Of a stretch of DNA of 64,000 nucleotides, positions 21,031 to 33,203 are shown piece after piece. Made by a program: the position numbers and the translations under genes. This DNA comes from Bisporella sp. PMI_857 (taxonomy: Eukaryota > Ascomycota > Leotiomycetes > Helotiales > Helotiaceae), in the NCBI GenBank assembly GCA_021307315.1, contig JAJSPD010000030.1:62001-126000 (forward strand). The letters run 5' to 3'. The first letter of the stretch is position 1. Each line of letters begins with the position of its first letter. The notes under the pieces are model-generated. The model worked only from the letters and a program-made list of their open reading frames with translations, was not told the origin of the DNA and ran no database searches.

Positions 21031-23205
21031 TCAAATATCATAAAAATAGTCCTCATTCAATTCCTCTCTACTTGGAATTACACCTCTCCCTTCTACAAAC
21101 CCTTCATCATCAAGCCTGACGTTCAGCAACCTGATATTCATGCTATACTCCTTTACCAAGTCGATCAACTTATTCGTCTCCGCCGTGATCGGCTTCTGAT
21201 TCAACAACATGAGCAACCCATCTAGCCATTCACTCGCCTCACTCTGCGTAGTGGGAAACAGTGTCAATATTGGTCTCTCTACCGCCTCATTCTTGGTTCC
21301 GGAAGCATGGGAGCGGGAATCAGGGGCCGAGAAACTGTTGATGGTGATTTTGGTTGAGGTCAGGGTGGTGGATTTGGCGTGAGAGAGAGTTTTTAGGGTT
21401 GAAGAGGAGGAGCGGGCTGAGAAGTCGTCTTGTCCTTGGGTGGCAGAGACGTTGGAGACCACGGAGCTAATGGTGCTCAGATCGATCTTCTCGCCAAGCT
21501 CATCCAGCTGCGGATCCTGTTTTGTCTTGTTATGGAAATCGGCGTAGTGAAGATATCGTCGATTATGCGAGAGTTTAAGAAAACGCCATGGGTTCTCTAC
21601 TTGGTAGTTGCGAGTGTCATCGTGCTGCGTGCGGGGCAGCCAGGCGCCTTCTAGCAAGCAACGGACGCGCTGCTCCTTGACAAACTGGATGGCATCTTGA
21701 TTGAGGTCCTGGCGGATGTTTTGCAAATGTGGACCCCATTTATCTTCAAACGTGACCTCTAGCATTTCCATCTGTAGCTCGCGGAGTCTGGTATACTCAA
21801 ACTCAGCGATCTCTTCTTCCACCTCTGCTACCTCTTTCTGGCGTGTTGCTTGGCCTACGACATGGTCGATCAGAATCCGTACCAACTCTGCAACCTTTTC
21901 AAAGTCCTCGCCCTGTACTGCTCCTGTAGCCTTCCATAATCTGAAGAATGCGTGCAAACCGGCAATGTGTAGTCTCGGCCATTGCAGTATCAATGGCTTG
22001 AAGATCTTATCGTAATTCTTCATACCATCCAACACCAAGTATGCCTTGGCATCTTCGACATCAGAGTTCTCGACCTCAAAATGCTCATAGAGAATCAACG
22101 TAACAGCCAAGCTTGCTTGTGCAATTGGGCATCGTTCATGCATCGGCTTCGTGGACTGTTCGAGCAAAAGCTTCTGAAACTCATCCTCCATCTTCCGCAC
22201 GTACTCCATAAGGTCCATCATCCCCAGATAACCCGTCGGCTCAAACTCATAGGCGGGGCTCTCCGTGAGAAATCCCAACCGTCTCCACTTCTCCGGATTA
22301 TGCTTCCTGCTTCCCTTTCGGCCGCTACCCTCGGATGCCAGCTCCTCCGCTCTTGTGACTCCATTGCCATACTCCTTCTTCTCTGGCGCGCTTGCCAGAT
22401 GCAAACTCTTGAGCGCGCGTCTGTGCTCCGGCTTCTCCAGATCAACCTGGGTATCCCGCCACTTGCCCAGCAGCACTTTCGTTAGTGCCTGATAGTCCAG
22501 GAGGGGATTCGCCAAATCCTGTAAAGCTTCACCTTGCATCAATCTATAAACCGCCGTGATTACGCCTAAATCCTGCAGCTTCTTGATGAACTTCGGCCAC
22601 TCCTCCGCCATCCCACTAACCTTGCCCGTCGTCTTCTCCGGCTGAATATTATCATACGTAATTGAATCCCTCATCAACGCATTTAAAAGCATCAGGGCGT
22701 TAGCGCACAGCGCATGGTCCGCACTTCCCAGCTGGCTGACCACCATCTCGAAGAACTGAGGATAGACCGCAACAGCGGGTTTCAGGGCACGAAAGCCGTA
22801 ATTAAAGCTATCCTGCGCGCCGGAAACCTTCCTCGTCGCCTGCGGATGGCTAACGATCGCAACCAAGATGCTCATGGCACCTCTCAAAATATTGACCAGC
22901 GGATGCGTAACAATTAGCTCCACCACGCGCTCGACCAGCTCGCCCGCGGTGGAGGACTCGAAGATCTCCCACCCCATATCGACCTCCAGCAGCCTGCTCA
23001 GGCTCTGCAGCGAGTATGCCAGCGTGTTACCCCCGGTCGTCATGATGCACCGTCGCAAGACCGCGAGGCCGCCGCTCGAGATGAACACGTCTGCGAAAGC
23101 GGGATCGTTGATGCTGGACTGCAGCTTGAAGACGGCCATCTTGCGCACGGCATCTTCGTCGCTCTGCAGGCGGGCGAGAAGCGAGGGCACATCGCCGCGA
23201 TCCAT
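21031..23205 (-). CDS. ELMO/CED-12 domain protein (Rac-GEF adaptor)
   Basis: A single uninterrupted frame of 724 residues from the ATG at 23205. The N-terminal 280 residues are armadillo-like helices (VPSLLARLQSDEDAVRKMAV, SLSRLLEVDMGWEIFESS, GAMSILVAIVSHPQATRKV). The ELMO domain follows (KWRRLGFLTESPAYEFEPTG, then GYLGMMDLMEYVRKMEDEF, about 310-480), then a PH-like C-terminal part (WAPRT-type start, NPWRFLKLSHNRRYLHYADF) and a Ser-rich insert. ELMO proteins bind DOCK-type exchange factors and help activate Rac GTPase in actin and polarity control; in filamentous fungi they affect hyphal growth and infection structures (family knowledge). Length and order are complete and nothing looks damaged. 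It has no functional link to its neighbours that I can see. Confidence 0.85.
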   Translation of the reverse strand: MDRGDVPSLLARLQSDEDAVRKMAVFKLQSSINDPAFADVFISSGGLAVLRRCIMTTGGNTLAYSLQSLSRLLEVDMGWEIFESSTAGELVERVVELIVTHPLVNILRGAMSILVAIVSHPQATRKVSGAQDSFNYGFRALKPAVAVYPQFFEMVVSQLGSADHALCANALMLLNALMRDSITYDNIQPEKTTGKVSGMAEEWPKFIKKLQDLGVITAVYRLMQGEALQDLANPLLDYQALTKVLLGKWRDTQVDLEKPEHRRALKSLHLASAPEKKEYGNGVTRAEELASEGSGRKGSRKHNPEKWRRLGFLTESPAYEFEPTGYLGMMDLMEYVRKMEDEFQKLLLEQSTKPMHERCPIAQASLAVTLILYEHFEVENSDVEDAKAYLVLDGMKNYDKIFKPLILQWPRLHIAGLHAFFRLWKATGAVQGEDFEKVAELVRILIDHVVGQATRQKEVAEVEEEIAEFEYTRLRELQMEMLEVTFEDKWGPHLQNIRQDLNQDAIQFVKEQRVRCLLEGAWLPRTQHDDTRNYQVENPWRFLKLSHNRRYLHYADFHNKTKQDPQLDELGEKIDLSTISSVVSNVSATQGQDDFSARSSSSTLKTLSHAKSTTLTSTKITINSFSAPDSRSHASGTKNEAVERPILTLFPTTQSEASEWLDGLLMLLNQKPITAETNKLIDLVKEYSMNIRLLNVRLDDEGFVEGRGVIPSREELNEDYFYDI

Positions 23206-24756
23206 TCTGTATTCGCAGTTCTAGCCGTCTCAAGATCCTTGTTTCCGCTGTTCTCTTGCCGTACGTTGTCTGGAGACGGGAAGTATCGCTCTGTCTTCGC
23301 GGCGTAGGGAAAGGCGCGGCGAGCTCACGAAGCAGGCCTTTTGGCAGAAGAGATTGGGAGACCGTCGGAGAAGGGGTCAATGCCTTCGTCGGGAGATTGT
23401 GTAAATGTCGACGGAGAGCTTAGTTTGGTAAGGGTGATGCTTTTTGCCGAGACAGTGAATGCTGTATTAAGAACTGATCCAGAAGGCGGTGAAAATTCTT
23501 GGCAGGGGAGATCTACACACCCGCTTTGTGCATTCAGGGGGTAAAGATCCCCGTGAAATTTCATAGGTCTCGCGGACAGGAACTTCCCGATATTAGACTT
23601 TTTGTCTAACAAACAAATATGCAGATATTCCTTGGATGAGAGGTCGGTTAAAATAATTTTGCAAAGATGGACTGAAACTGTCAACATTCTGTAGCTAAAG
23701 CAGCTCCAACTCAACAATTGCTCAAAACCCTTCCAACCAACCTAGCCTGCCCACTCAACAAAGTATGCACAGGAGGGCATAATCAAAGTTACAACAAAAT
23801 CTCATATAAAGCAGATTTGGTTCCAGTGAAGTTAATATCCAGCCTTCAGATTCTACCTCAGAGCCCGTCGCCCTGATTCTCTCGTCGATAATAAAGTTAC
23901 AAGTCAAGGAGCTGGAACTGATGAATGACCTTTGCAAACCCAATGGGTCTAGTGCCAGCTCGCTTGCTTCAGTCCGTGACCGCTTTTCAAGAAAATCAGT
24001 TAGCCTATCTCCTGCTACAAGCCAGGGATATACCCATCTGTAATCAAGGTGCAATCTAGAATCCAAGAGCTTTAGGAGCTGGCAGTTTCAAAATACTGCT
24101 ACCCAAGCACCAGGTAAATCTAATTCGAGCCTTCTGCCTCTTAATCGCTTTTCTCTACCGTAGCCAACCCTTCCTTGTAGACCACGCTGTTCTGCCACCG
24201 GAAAGCCTTGGACTTCTTGCACGGTGTTTGGGAAATGTACTCGACCCGCTTTTCAATAAAGTCATCATCTCTAAACTCAACCTTAAAGGATAGAATAAAG
24301 GTACTTGGAATTTCTGCTTATGCTAGACTTCTAATGGTATATGCTACCACCTGTAGCAAAGAGCTATAACGGTAGTGGATGCGCGATTGCTGTTGCTTGT
24401 CGAATACTTTGTGTCTAGGTGCTAGTTAGACTAGCTCTAATACAATTATCTTATCCACTTCCTGCTCCATTGCCCCTCTTTCCTTTTATCTACACATAGA
24501 GCCCGGCAATAAACAAGTAGGTCTAGGCACAGAATTTAATGAAATTAGATTAGCCCACCGAATTATCTTAATATCACCTAGCGAGAGCAGTAAAATTCCG
24601 TCCACCACTCCACTCATGAGATCTGGCACATCGTCCTCGGAACATTGCAAGATTTTCATGTACATCATGACCAACTGACGTGTCGATCTCTTTATTGGAC
24701 CGCTACCCCGTTTTGTGTTCCTGGTACATTCTTGCTCTGAGCAGCCTGGCCAAGTC
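23206..24756. other. Intergenic region between the HET and ELMO genes
   Basis: About 1.5 kb. The right part is 3' flank of the HET gene, the left part the promoter side of the ELMO gene. Open frames here are short and overlap on both strands; none is called. Confidence 0.45.
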
Positions 24757-27024
24757 TTACCCAAGTATCAGATCAACCCATTCCAAGTCCAAGGATTCCC
24801 AAGCACTCCTCTCGACACGAGCCAGGCCTTTCCTATACGCGATTCCGTCCTTCCACTCAATCCAGAGCAAATTGTAGTACTCGTACTTCCCGAACGCCGG
24901 ACGAGGATCTTCACCTGGTATCTCAACAGACATAAAATTCCAACCAAGCGAGTTCGGGGACCAGTTGAAGCCTCGGGAAATAGCTACGAGCTCGCACTTG
25001 TTTTCTTCGAGAGTATAAATATCGTCCACGAGCTGTCTGGTGGGTTGCAGGGCTCCGATTACAGTCTGGCTATCATCTAGGAGGGCAAAAAGCAACAGCG
25101 AGCGTTCCCCGATGCGTGCGTTCGTATGAATCAAACTTCTTCTATTGAGTTTAAGCCACGCTTTTTGCGTTCTGCATTGAAGCAATGGGTCTGAGTGCCT
25201 TGGTGTAATTTCGTTTGATGTGTTTGCCAAAGGTATTGGATACCAGAACTTCTGGAACTGCATAGACCCGTGAGAATACCAATGCCGTGGCATCACCTTT
25301 TCTACGGGGCAATAGCCATACTGCTCCATCTGATACGGTGCCTGGTATCTTTGCCTTTGCCACCCTTCAGGCAATGTATCTTCATTCTTAACAAGGTATC
25401 GTAGCCTAAAGTCATGTAAATCATTGACCTTGGTTGCTGGTCCATCACGGTATGGCATGCTTGACCACTGAACTATTGGAATCGTTCTTTGATTGACAGA
25501 TCCGAGGTCGGTTCTAATTGGCATTAGAAAGTCACAACCCGAATTATTCGAAGCTTCGGGACGCAGCACGCATTTCCAACCCAACCACGACCAGCTTGGA
25601 AGGCTAGAACTGTAACTTGCTCCGGATAGGGTACCAGAGGCCACTCTCCTCTCACAAAGGGAGCCACTTTTATGTTCCCAGCATAAGGCTTGATCGATAA
25701 ACAGGGTGGGAAGTCCACAAATGAAGCCGCCTGAGAATGATTTGGTCAAGGCTGTCGTTACACCAGCAAATGCTGCAAGAGCATCCTGAGGATACGTCAA
25801 TGTTCTAAAGTTATACTTTGCAACCAGTGAGTTATAATCTTCAAGAAGAAGCCTTTTTGGGTTCTGCTCGAGGGAGATCCCGCGGCTCTGGATAGCTCCA
25901 GGATTTGTGTCGAGATGCTCTCGAAATTTACTACATCGACACTCCCATGCTACACTATCCTGATCAAACACGATCTTTCTATTCGAAAAGTAGTCTTCCT
26001 GGAATGTCCAACCGCGACCCGACCACGGATCGCTGAGCCCATCGCGACTTCCACGTATGAGCACAGATCCGTCTTCAAGCATTATTTTAACCTGGTTAAG
26101 ATTTCGAGGCTGCGAGACACCTCGAATGCCCTTCAAACCAAAGTTCGCGTCTGCACCTTGTTTAGCAATGATTGTGACTTTTGCGCTTGCGAATATCGCA
26201 GCCATGTTATTTATCTGACTGTGTTTCTCATGCATATCGTCTTGAACGATGCATAGGGCATCTACCCATAAATATCTCTCATTTAGCAGGTTGACGACAC
26301 CTATAGCATCTCTTATTGTTCTTGGGACGCCAAGAAGTTCTAGCTGGAGGAGAGACTGGGGCCGGAGTAATCGAGCAAGATGATCCTTCGTGGTTTGGAA
26401 GAAAGGCTTGGTTCCCCACACATAACTTAACGCAACATAGTCTGCTTTTATCCGGCCGCCCTGAACGAGACGCAAATCTCGAGTATCGAAGAGCCAGACG
26501 GGGCGAAAGAGCGATTTTTTGCCAATAGTTGGTGGGTGAAAACTTGGGCAACATTTCTGACTTATACAGCGGCTTTTCCAACGCGCGAGTATCCCATCCT
26601 CGATCCAATACCTATCAACCAGGATCCCGAAGCCATTGTGATTGCGCGCGTCCTTGTTTCTGACTAAATGTATAGGATCACTAACCGCTATCATCTTTTC
26701 AGACCAGGCATTTATGTTACAGTCACCCATGTCAGAATCTGCAGAAAACCGACCTATTCCTGCTTCACACAGGTTTATGTTAAAACAGGCTTGGAAGAAC
26801 TTTGGATGTAAGCCACAACGAGTACTCATCATCACCTCTTGGAATCCTCCGAACCGTTCATGATTGGAAGATTGCTGGCCCCTGAGCAGCGAAAGAAGCT
26901 TTGAGCAAACGTCGCATTGAATGCTAACATCGTCGGTAGATTGAGATGACAGCAGGGTATCGAATCCTTCTGGAGCGCTGTCTGCATGCTTCCTCTTTCT
27001 GAGTAAAGGTGATTCATTGGACAT
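24757..27024 (-). CDS. HET-domain protein (heterokaryon incompatibility family)
   Basis: An intronless frame of 755 residues from the ATG at 27024; the frame runs 16 codons further up only through a GTG. The three conserved HET blocks are present and intact: YVALSYVWG (196-204), RYLWVDALCIVQDD (250-263) and WSGRGWTFQE (334-343). The N-terminus has a Cys pair (IQCDVCSKLL) common in this subgroup, and the C-terminal 400 residues are the usual variable part. HET proteins trigger cell death on allorecognition in fungi, and the HET fold is related to TIR domains (family knowledge). No NACHT, ankyrin or WD repeat is fused. Together with the NLR and GTPase downstream it fits a self/non-self recognition repertoire. 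Confidence 0.88.
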   Translation of the reverse strand: MSNESPLLRKRKHADSAPEGFDTLLSSQSTDDVSIQCDVCSKLLSLLRGQQSSNHERFGGFQEVMMSTRCGLHPKFFQACFNINLCEAGIGRFSADSDMGDCNINAWSEKMIAVSDPIHLVRNKDARNHNGFGILVDRYWIEDGILARWKSRCISQKCCPSFHPPTIGKKSLFRPVWLFDTRDLRLVQGGRIKADYVALSYVWGTKPFFQTTKDHLARLLRPQSLLQLELLGVPRTIRDAIGVVNLLNERYLWVDALCIVQDDMHEKHSQINNMAAIFASAKVTIIAKQGADANFGLKGIRGVSQPRNLNQVKIMLEDGSVLIRGSRDGLSDPWSGRGWTFQEDYFSNRKIVFDQDSVAWECRCSKFREHLDTNPGAIQSRGISLEQNPKRLLLEDYNSLVAKYNFRTLTYPQDALAAFAGVTTALTKSFSGGFICGLPTLFIDQALCWEHKSGSLCERRVASGTLSGASYSSSLPSWSWLGWKCVLRPEASNNSGCDFLMPIRTDLGSVNQRTIPIVQWSSMPYRDGPATKVNDLHDFRLRYLVKNEDTLPEGWQRQRYQAPYQMEQYGYCPVEKVMPRHWYSHGSMQFQKFWYPIPLANTSNEITPRHSDPLLQCRTQKAWLKLNRRSLIHTNARIGERSLLLFALLDDSQTVIGALQPTRQLVDDIYTLEENKCELVAISRGFNWSPNSLGWNFMSVEIPGEDPRPAFGKYEYYNLLWIEWKDGIAYRKGLARVERSAWESLDLEWVDLILG

Positions 27025-27776
27025 TGATTCAAGGAGATGCTGATGCTGATGCGTAGGCTCCGAGGTCCACACTTTTTTGAAGTGGACGACCTCAGCTCCT
27101 GCTAGGCCGCCACATAGCAGGCGACAAAGGAATTGTCGCCCTTGTCACGTGAATGGCGCCGTACTAGGGTATTTAGGGCAGATAGCCTGAAATCATCCGA
27201 AATCAGCGTAAGATTATTACATTTACAGTTTATCATATATAAAGACACTCGTTCTTAAATGCGCCAAGCGGTTTATTCCCTCTAGATGTGAATCACAGCT
27301 TCCGCACCATTCAAAGTTCGTAAGAATTTTATAAACCCGAAATTTCAGGATATTGAAACAAAAAAGAGAGATTTTGATCTAGACATATGATTTCTGGAAA
27401 AGAAGTAGAAAGAACAAGACACGCCAGACGTACATGTTCAGCCAACCCGCAGCAAAAAATAACTTAAACTCTAAAACCAAACAAACAAACAAGTCCGTCG
27501 CGTCAAGAAGCTCTTAAGCAAGAAGGCAAATAGACGTTGTATTCATTTCGCTTGATCAAGATCTAGGTCTATGTAACCTGTGTTCCGTATGTACAGCAGA
27601 GTACAGTACAGTACACTATTTTCATCTAATTCTATGAGGTCGTTTCTGAAGCGTCTCTATTTACCATGTAAAGTAAAATATTCTGTAATGGGTAAGTCTG
27701 CGTCGTGATACTATGCGTGCCGTGCGTGCCATACAAATCAACTCCCGCTAAATTTCAGTTCCGTTTAAGTAATTCG
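27025..27776. other. Intergenic region
   Basis: Upstream of the HET gene and downstream of the channel gene. Contains an AAAC-type microsatellite near 27477 and otherwise nothing recognised. Confidence 0.45.
27477..27492. repeat. AAAC microsatellite
   Basis: Four tandem AAAC-type units. Confidence 0.8.
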
Positions 27777-30700
27777 TCAATGTCTCTCGAAGGACGCTTT
27801 GCTGCCGACGCTGTCGGCCTGATGTGGCGCACCTACTATAGGTAGCTCTCCTCGATCTCTCGCGCTATCGTTTGAGACAGCTTGCGGACTCACGATGCCC
27901 GTTCTCGGGTCGATCCGCTGTGTTGTATTTTCCTTCCCTTCCAATCCCGTTTCCACCCTGTGACCACTCCTTATCCCGCCAGCGAATTCAATGTTCTCCA
28001 TCTTGCCATCCTTTTCATTCCATGTCGTCCTTGGTGTCACCGCGCTACCTGGATTCGAAGCTTCAGGAATATCTGGCATATCGCTGACTAGCGGGTCTCT
28101 CGTTCCCGCTTCTAGTTCCCCAAGATCCATCTCCTCGTCTAATGTGTTGCCGCGACGGCTGCGACTGAAAAAGCGATTTCGGTGTGTCTTACCGCTAGTA
28201 CCTGAAGTCATCTTTGTTAAGCCCGAATCCCTCGAGGTGATTTTGTCCAAGGTTGTGCTATCTTCGCTGTGGCGAGAGTCGCGAGATTGGGAATTACGAC
28301 CGCCTCGCTCTTGTGATGAAGATGTAGTATATATCGTCGGAATGCGAGGCTTAGGCTTATCGTCGTAGACATCACCAAAGTCGGCTCCCGAGGATATACT
28401 GGACATGCCTAGGGAGAAATCTACACGCTTGCCCATAGCACCGATAGACTCGCCGCGTTGACGACCGCCGGGGCCAGATGAGGTTGATACACCGCGGTGA
28501 CGAAGGATTGATGGGTGCGCAGTTGGAGCAGTACCGGTATGGACGTTCGACTCTAATGGAGAAGCGACATAAGGTGTATCGCGAGCCAGAGATCCTGAGC
28601 GAGGTCCAGGTCCACGAGGCTCGTCTGGTCGATCTGGGCCTTGAGGCGGCTGCTGGGGCTGCGGGAAGGCACCATTGAGATGCATTGGAAATTCTGGAGC
28701 GGCACCAGCAAGGCGCATACGGGGCCCTTCCATGCCAAGCTCTTGCATCGTAACCATCATAGCGCAGATGAACTTGTTTCGGCGTTGAAGGCGGAGAAGC
28801 TCATTTTGCCAGTTAGACTTATAGAAGAATACCACGTTCAATGTAATGGAGTACGCTTCATAAATAGTCGTAAGCTCTGTGAGGATGTTCTTCTGATACT
28901 CTCTATTTTCTGACGTAACGAACTCCAAAAGGCGATTACGAAGAGTTTCAATCTGCTCCAGAGTAGTGCCAAATTTGACAGTGACCGGAACAGCTTCCGC
29001 GAGACCACCTGACCGACGTTGATTCAAGATGAAAAGGGTGTTAAGGTAACTGTTTGGAGCCTGGACCACATGGCCTTCCATCTTCTTGAACTCAGTGTAT
29101 AGAAGGGAGATCTCTTTCACAAAATAGTCATCGCCTTGCATGTTAGATCCAGTGTTTCCGTAAATCCTGACACGGTCACCAACATCGAAAGGGTGCTTGA
29201 CGAAGACGAAGATTAGGGATTGCAAGAACTCCTGAGCCGTAGCTGAGAACAGCCAAGATAAGGCCAACACGGTGGAGCCCAGAGATGTGAGAGCGGTTGA
29301 AGCCGAGACCGAGATCAAGGAGATAAACACCAAGATAGTGATGACAAAGACAATGAACAAGAACACGTCGTCTAATTTCGAGACGACCGAATCCAAATCC
29401 TTGAGTGAAGCAGTGATAGCTTTACGCTCACGGCCAATCTCGACGCAAACAGCTTCGAGCTCTTCCATAGAGATATCTCCATTAAGATCCTTATCGAACA
29501 TGGCAAATGCTGCAGTAGCCTCATCGTCATTATCGAAGGCCAATCTCAAATCATCTGAGAACACAGTTTCAGCATCCTCGTGGACGAAGGTGCGATAAAG
29601 TCGGCGAGCTAAGACTTGGGAGCCGGTGGTTGAGTTGAGGAGCTGAAGGATCACCTGGTGCGGGTGAGTGCTACCAGTAACCTGTTTCCCAGTGAAATCA
29701 CCTGCTACTTTCCCGGCCACATCACCGACCTTGTTGAATACCTGATGCGCGTTCTTCTTGGCTTTTTGAACCATGACCATGGGTGTTCGTACTCCAGAGG
29801 AGGCACCTTCGGTGTTTGGGCCGCTCTCAAACTCGGAATCCTCCATGGCAATTTTTTCCTTAGAGTAAATGTATAATTTTACTAAACTGGATATTTGGAA
29901 CTTGTTGACCTCAATTCGATCGGCATAAGTCCGTAGATGGAAGCTTATCGCGATGAGCTGAATAATAATCTTTTCGATGAAGTTCAACACAGCCGCAACA
30001 AACAAGGAGATGATAATGCGGTTCATTGTCCTCTCCCAATTCCGGGTCTCCTTGTTGCCATCAACATGATGATTCTTCATAGTTGGGAGGAACGAGATTT
30101 CGATGGCAAGCCACCAGAAAAATATAGTAGCTGGGACTTCAAGGGCTTTTCCTAGATCTCTCCATTTCTTGCTGTTGTTGGTAAAGAGACTGGCGATCAT
30201 GCCCATAGGCCAGGGTATCATTTTCGAGATGATCTGCACATGTCAGTCAGGATAACCTAAGTGAACCCATGAACCTACCCTTCCAAGCCATAGGGTCAGC
30301 CACACAATCTCTAGCCAGATGCCAAACCAAAATAACCTGACACCCCCCACGTTGGCGTTCTCGAAGACAAGAAGTCCAAGTAGAACTGGTACTAGTAGTA
30401 TAATGGCAACGGGTGATATATAACAGAAATATCGAACCAGGAAGCTTGACTGGTGTACTCGCTTGAAAAGTTTGGCCAGCCTCGTGGTAGGATTTGCAGG
30501 TGGCTTGTAGATCTTGGTCTTCTCATGTATGGGCGTCGTTCCAATATCAAAATCGTCAAGGGGTTCTGATCCACCATTCCGTGACCTCGACCGTGCTATT
30601 GACTTTGACCTTCCCACATGTGTTTGGTCGTCGGATTTGTCTCCACTGGATGCGACCCTTTCGGCGCGTAACATAAGGAGATCGTCATCAAGTCGCTGCG

Positions 30701-30938
30701 ATATTTCTCTTTGCGCGGATGGTGATAATGGAGATTGGTCGCGGTTGCGGTCGCGGTCAGCCACTTTTAGATGATCTGAGCCTTCCGTATAGCTTGTGGT
30801 AACCCTCAGCCGTACGTCGTCTGTATCGTGCAGTGTCCCATCCTCGTCTGAAGACCGTCGGTCCGTGGATTGAGGGCCGTTGTTGGGAAGAAATGCGGGA
30901 AAGGAGTGTTGCTCCTTCTCCAGTACCGGGGTCGTCAT
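27777..30938 (-). CDS. MscS-family mechanosensitive channel with EF-hand (Msy1/Msy2-like)
   Basis: Exons are 30279-30938 and 27777-30233; the intron (GTAGGT...TGTGCAG) is phase 0, giving about 1038 residues. The N-terminal 150 residues are polar and Ser/Arg-rich. Membrane helices follow ([37 protein letters not shown], and more after the splice). An EF-hand calcium loop lies at about 464-475 ([14 protein letters not shown]). Beyond it come the pore helix and beta domain of MscS ([28 protein letters not shown]). The order of helices, EF-hand and MscS domain is that of the yeast endoplasmic-reticulum channels Msy1 and Msy2, which adjust calcium during hypo-osmotic shock (family knowledge). The long C-terminal tail is disordered and rich in Pro, Ser and Arg. 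The gene appears complete. Confidence 0.9.
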
Positions 30939-33203
30939 TTTGTTCGTAGTGTATGTACAGACGCTTCACGCTCTTATAAGTCGGTGTGTATCATTAAAGC
31001 TGGAGAGTAAGGAATTAAAAACTGGTTGGGAGCTCGAGTCAGCTTTGGATCTTGGTATGCGTGGAGGGAAGCGATACCATGAAATTACTGATCTTCTAGA
31101 GAGTATGGCAGAAGATCCAGTGCGGTGGTATGGCGAATGTTGAATAGTCGGGAAGACAAACGAGTGTAATGTGTCAATGACCAAAAAATGGGGATTGTTT
31201 GGTGATGGTGTTGAATTATCGCTTGAACAAATGTTTGGGGTTGCAGTTGATGTGGGCTGCTGCTACCGCATATATCTCGCTGTAACCTTGACCAGCTTTC
31301 CCGTTGACAGGCTGTCTCCGATAAGCCAATTGGCAAAAGTAGCCGCCACCTCCTGCACCTCTTTACTGAATGGAGACCGTTGCGGGTTTGGCATGCAGGA
31401 CTAGCTGGATTGTAGGCTGTTTTGAGTCTCTGACAGGAACAAGAACCGGCCCTAAGTTGACGAACGGTGCAAGCCACCGAATCCACTGTGATGGATCAAG
31501 ATTGTGATATAGAAACGGGTGATTGGCGTTAATGCGAAGGTTTCGGCGTCGGGTTCACCAGGGCATTCTGTAATGACATCATCCTGAGAGAATTTTTGTG
31601 GGAAAAAACCCGAAAGTTAGCACAACGCATCCTTATGGAACAAATATGGGGGCTGCATAAAAGAAAAAGATCTGAATCAGGATTGAACACTATTCCTAAG
31701 AATTACTTCAAATTCACAGCCTTGAGATATTGAGAAGAATAGCTAAACATGCTGAATTGCACATGCAAGAGTTAACTGGAGCATTTCCCCCCCAATTCTA
31801 AATTAAGGTGCTGACCTTGATTCATTCCCCTTTTTTTTCTTCCCACTTTATCTTTGAAATCCCTGCAATCTCGCCGATAAGAATTCGCCAAGAAGGGATG
31901 GCCAAGCTGTCGCTCGCGCCATCGCACCAATCGTGGCGTTTTAATCGGCATGGCCCTTGCACTTCCATTTTCGAATTTCCTTGGCTGAGATTGAAAATAA
32001 AAAAGACTCTCCTCTTTTGGTGCGATCCAGTAAACTCACTTCGATTGCCAACTTTGATCGAGAGAGTCGAGACCATTGTTGTTGTCATTGCGCGTACGGA
32101 TGAGTCGTCAGCTTCTCCAGTGCGGACCGGTGCGACTCCTTGATCATGAATCAAGAGCATGAGGTTTGTTCACGAGCTGGTACTGTCGAGATGCCATCTA
32201 TCTAACCTGTTAATGATGAATATTAAAACTCTTATGTGGCTTGTACTTATGCCTTGAATATCTGTTCAGCGACCCTGATATTTATCTGCCAAGCCATCAG
32301 CCGATTTTAATTCAACAACATCTATTATCAGTATACTCAACAAGAATTCTATATGGCTTTAATCGCGCTAAGAAACACTTCTCCCATAGAATTTTCATCA
32401 TGCATCACCCGAAAATATGCCATTTTCATTTCTCAATCTTCTGTATCAATCCGTTGACTTTAGCCAAACAAAGTTGAACTCCACAGTTAGGATTACAAAA
32501 TCCCCCAATTCAGGCCACAGCATTTTTCCAATTTCGCTCCTCGGGAGTGCTGATATATGTACCTGATTCCACTCCTTCACCAAACTTTAATAATCAGCAA
32601 CTCTTCCCTTTTCATCTCTTTCGTCTTCGACTTTCATAGTGCTTGTTCTCTACATCGTAGCGAACGGGTATGAGCTACGGCACCGGCTAAGTTTCGGAAC
32701 TTGGCGGTGATGGATTCAAATACCCGAGCCGAACTAGTGAATTTGGGCTCTTCTCTTCCTTCTTCACCTTTCCATTTAGTCTCGTGATGCATCACTTGAT
32801 GTGATCTCGAGCAAGCCTGGAGCGTGAATTTCCTGAGGTACTGTAAGGATGCAAGATGTCTCCTTTATCCTTCCTGTTTTCATCTTAGTCTCTCAATTTC
32901 AATGTTCATGCGTCGTGGCGAAATGTAGCCAACATTTTACTCAAATCCTTTCATACCTGTATGTACGACATAACTCCTCGCCGAGGATAGGAGATTTAGC
33001 AAATCAGAACACCGAATGGCTCATCTAAGAAACGACTACAAAACCACCGTACAGAGCAGCAAAGAAAGCGAAGAGAAATCCATCAACACCTCCAAGCGTC
33101 CCGCCGCCTCCTGCATATTCCGTCTCATTCTCTTCCACGGACGACCGTAATCACCATATGGCCACTGCTACGAATTATGCATCAATCCAGATGCGGACCT
33201 GGC
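30939..33203. other. Gene-free region upstream of the channel gene
   Basis: About 2.3 kb. The first few hundred bases are the likely promoter and leader of the channel gene. Overlapping frames of about 110 codons on both strands around 31810-32160 have no start context or motif. The stretch 32200-33200 has long C/T-rich runs but no supported gene. Confidence 0.45.

Noticed and set aside
24757..27072. Longer start for the HET protein at 27072
   Set aside because: The upstream codon is GTG; the first ATG, at 27024, gives a normal HET N-terminus.
31808..32160. Mirrored ORFs of about 110 codons
   Set aside because: Open on both strands simultaneously with no start context or motif; typical of low-complexity AT-rich DNA.
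32680..32760. tRNA-like segment with a B-box-like GGATTCAAATACC
   Set aside because: No matching A box, acceptor stem or cloverleaf pairing could be built by eye.
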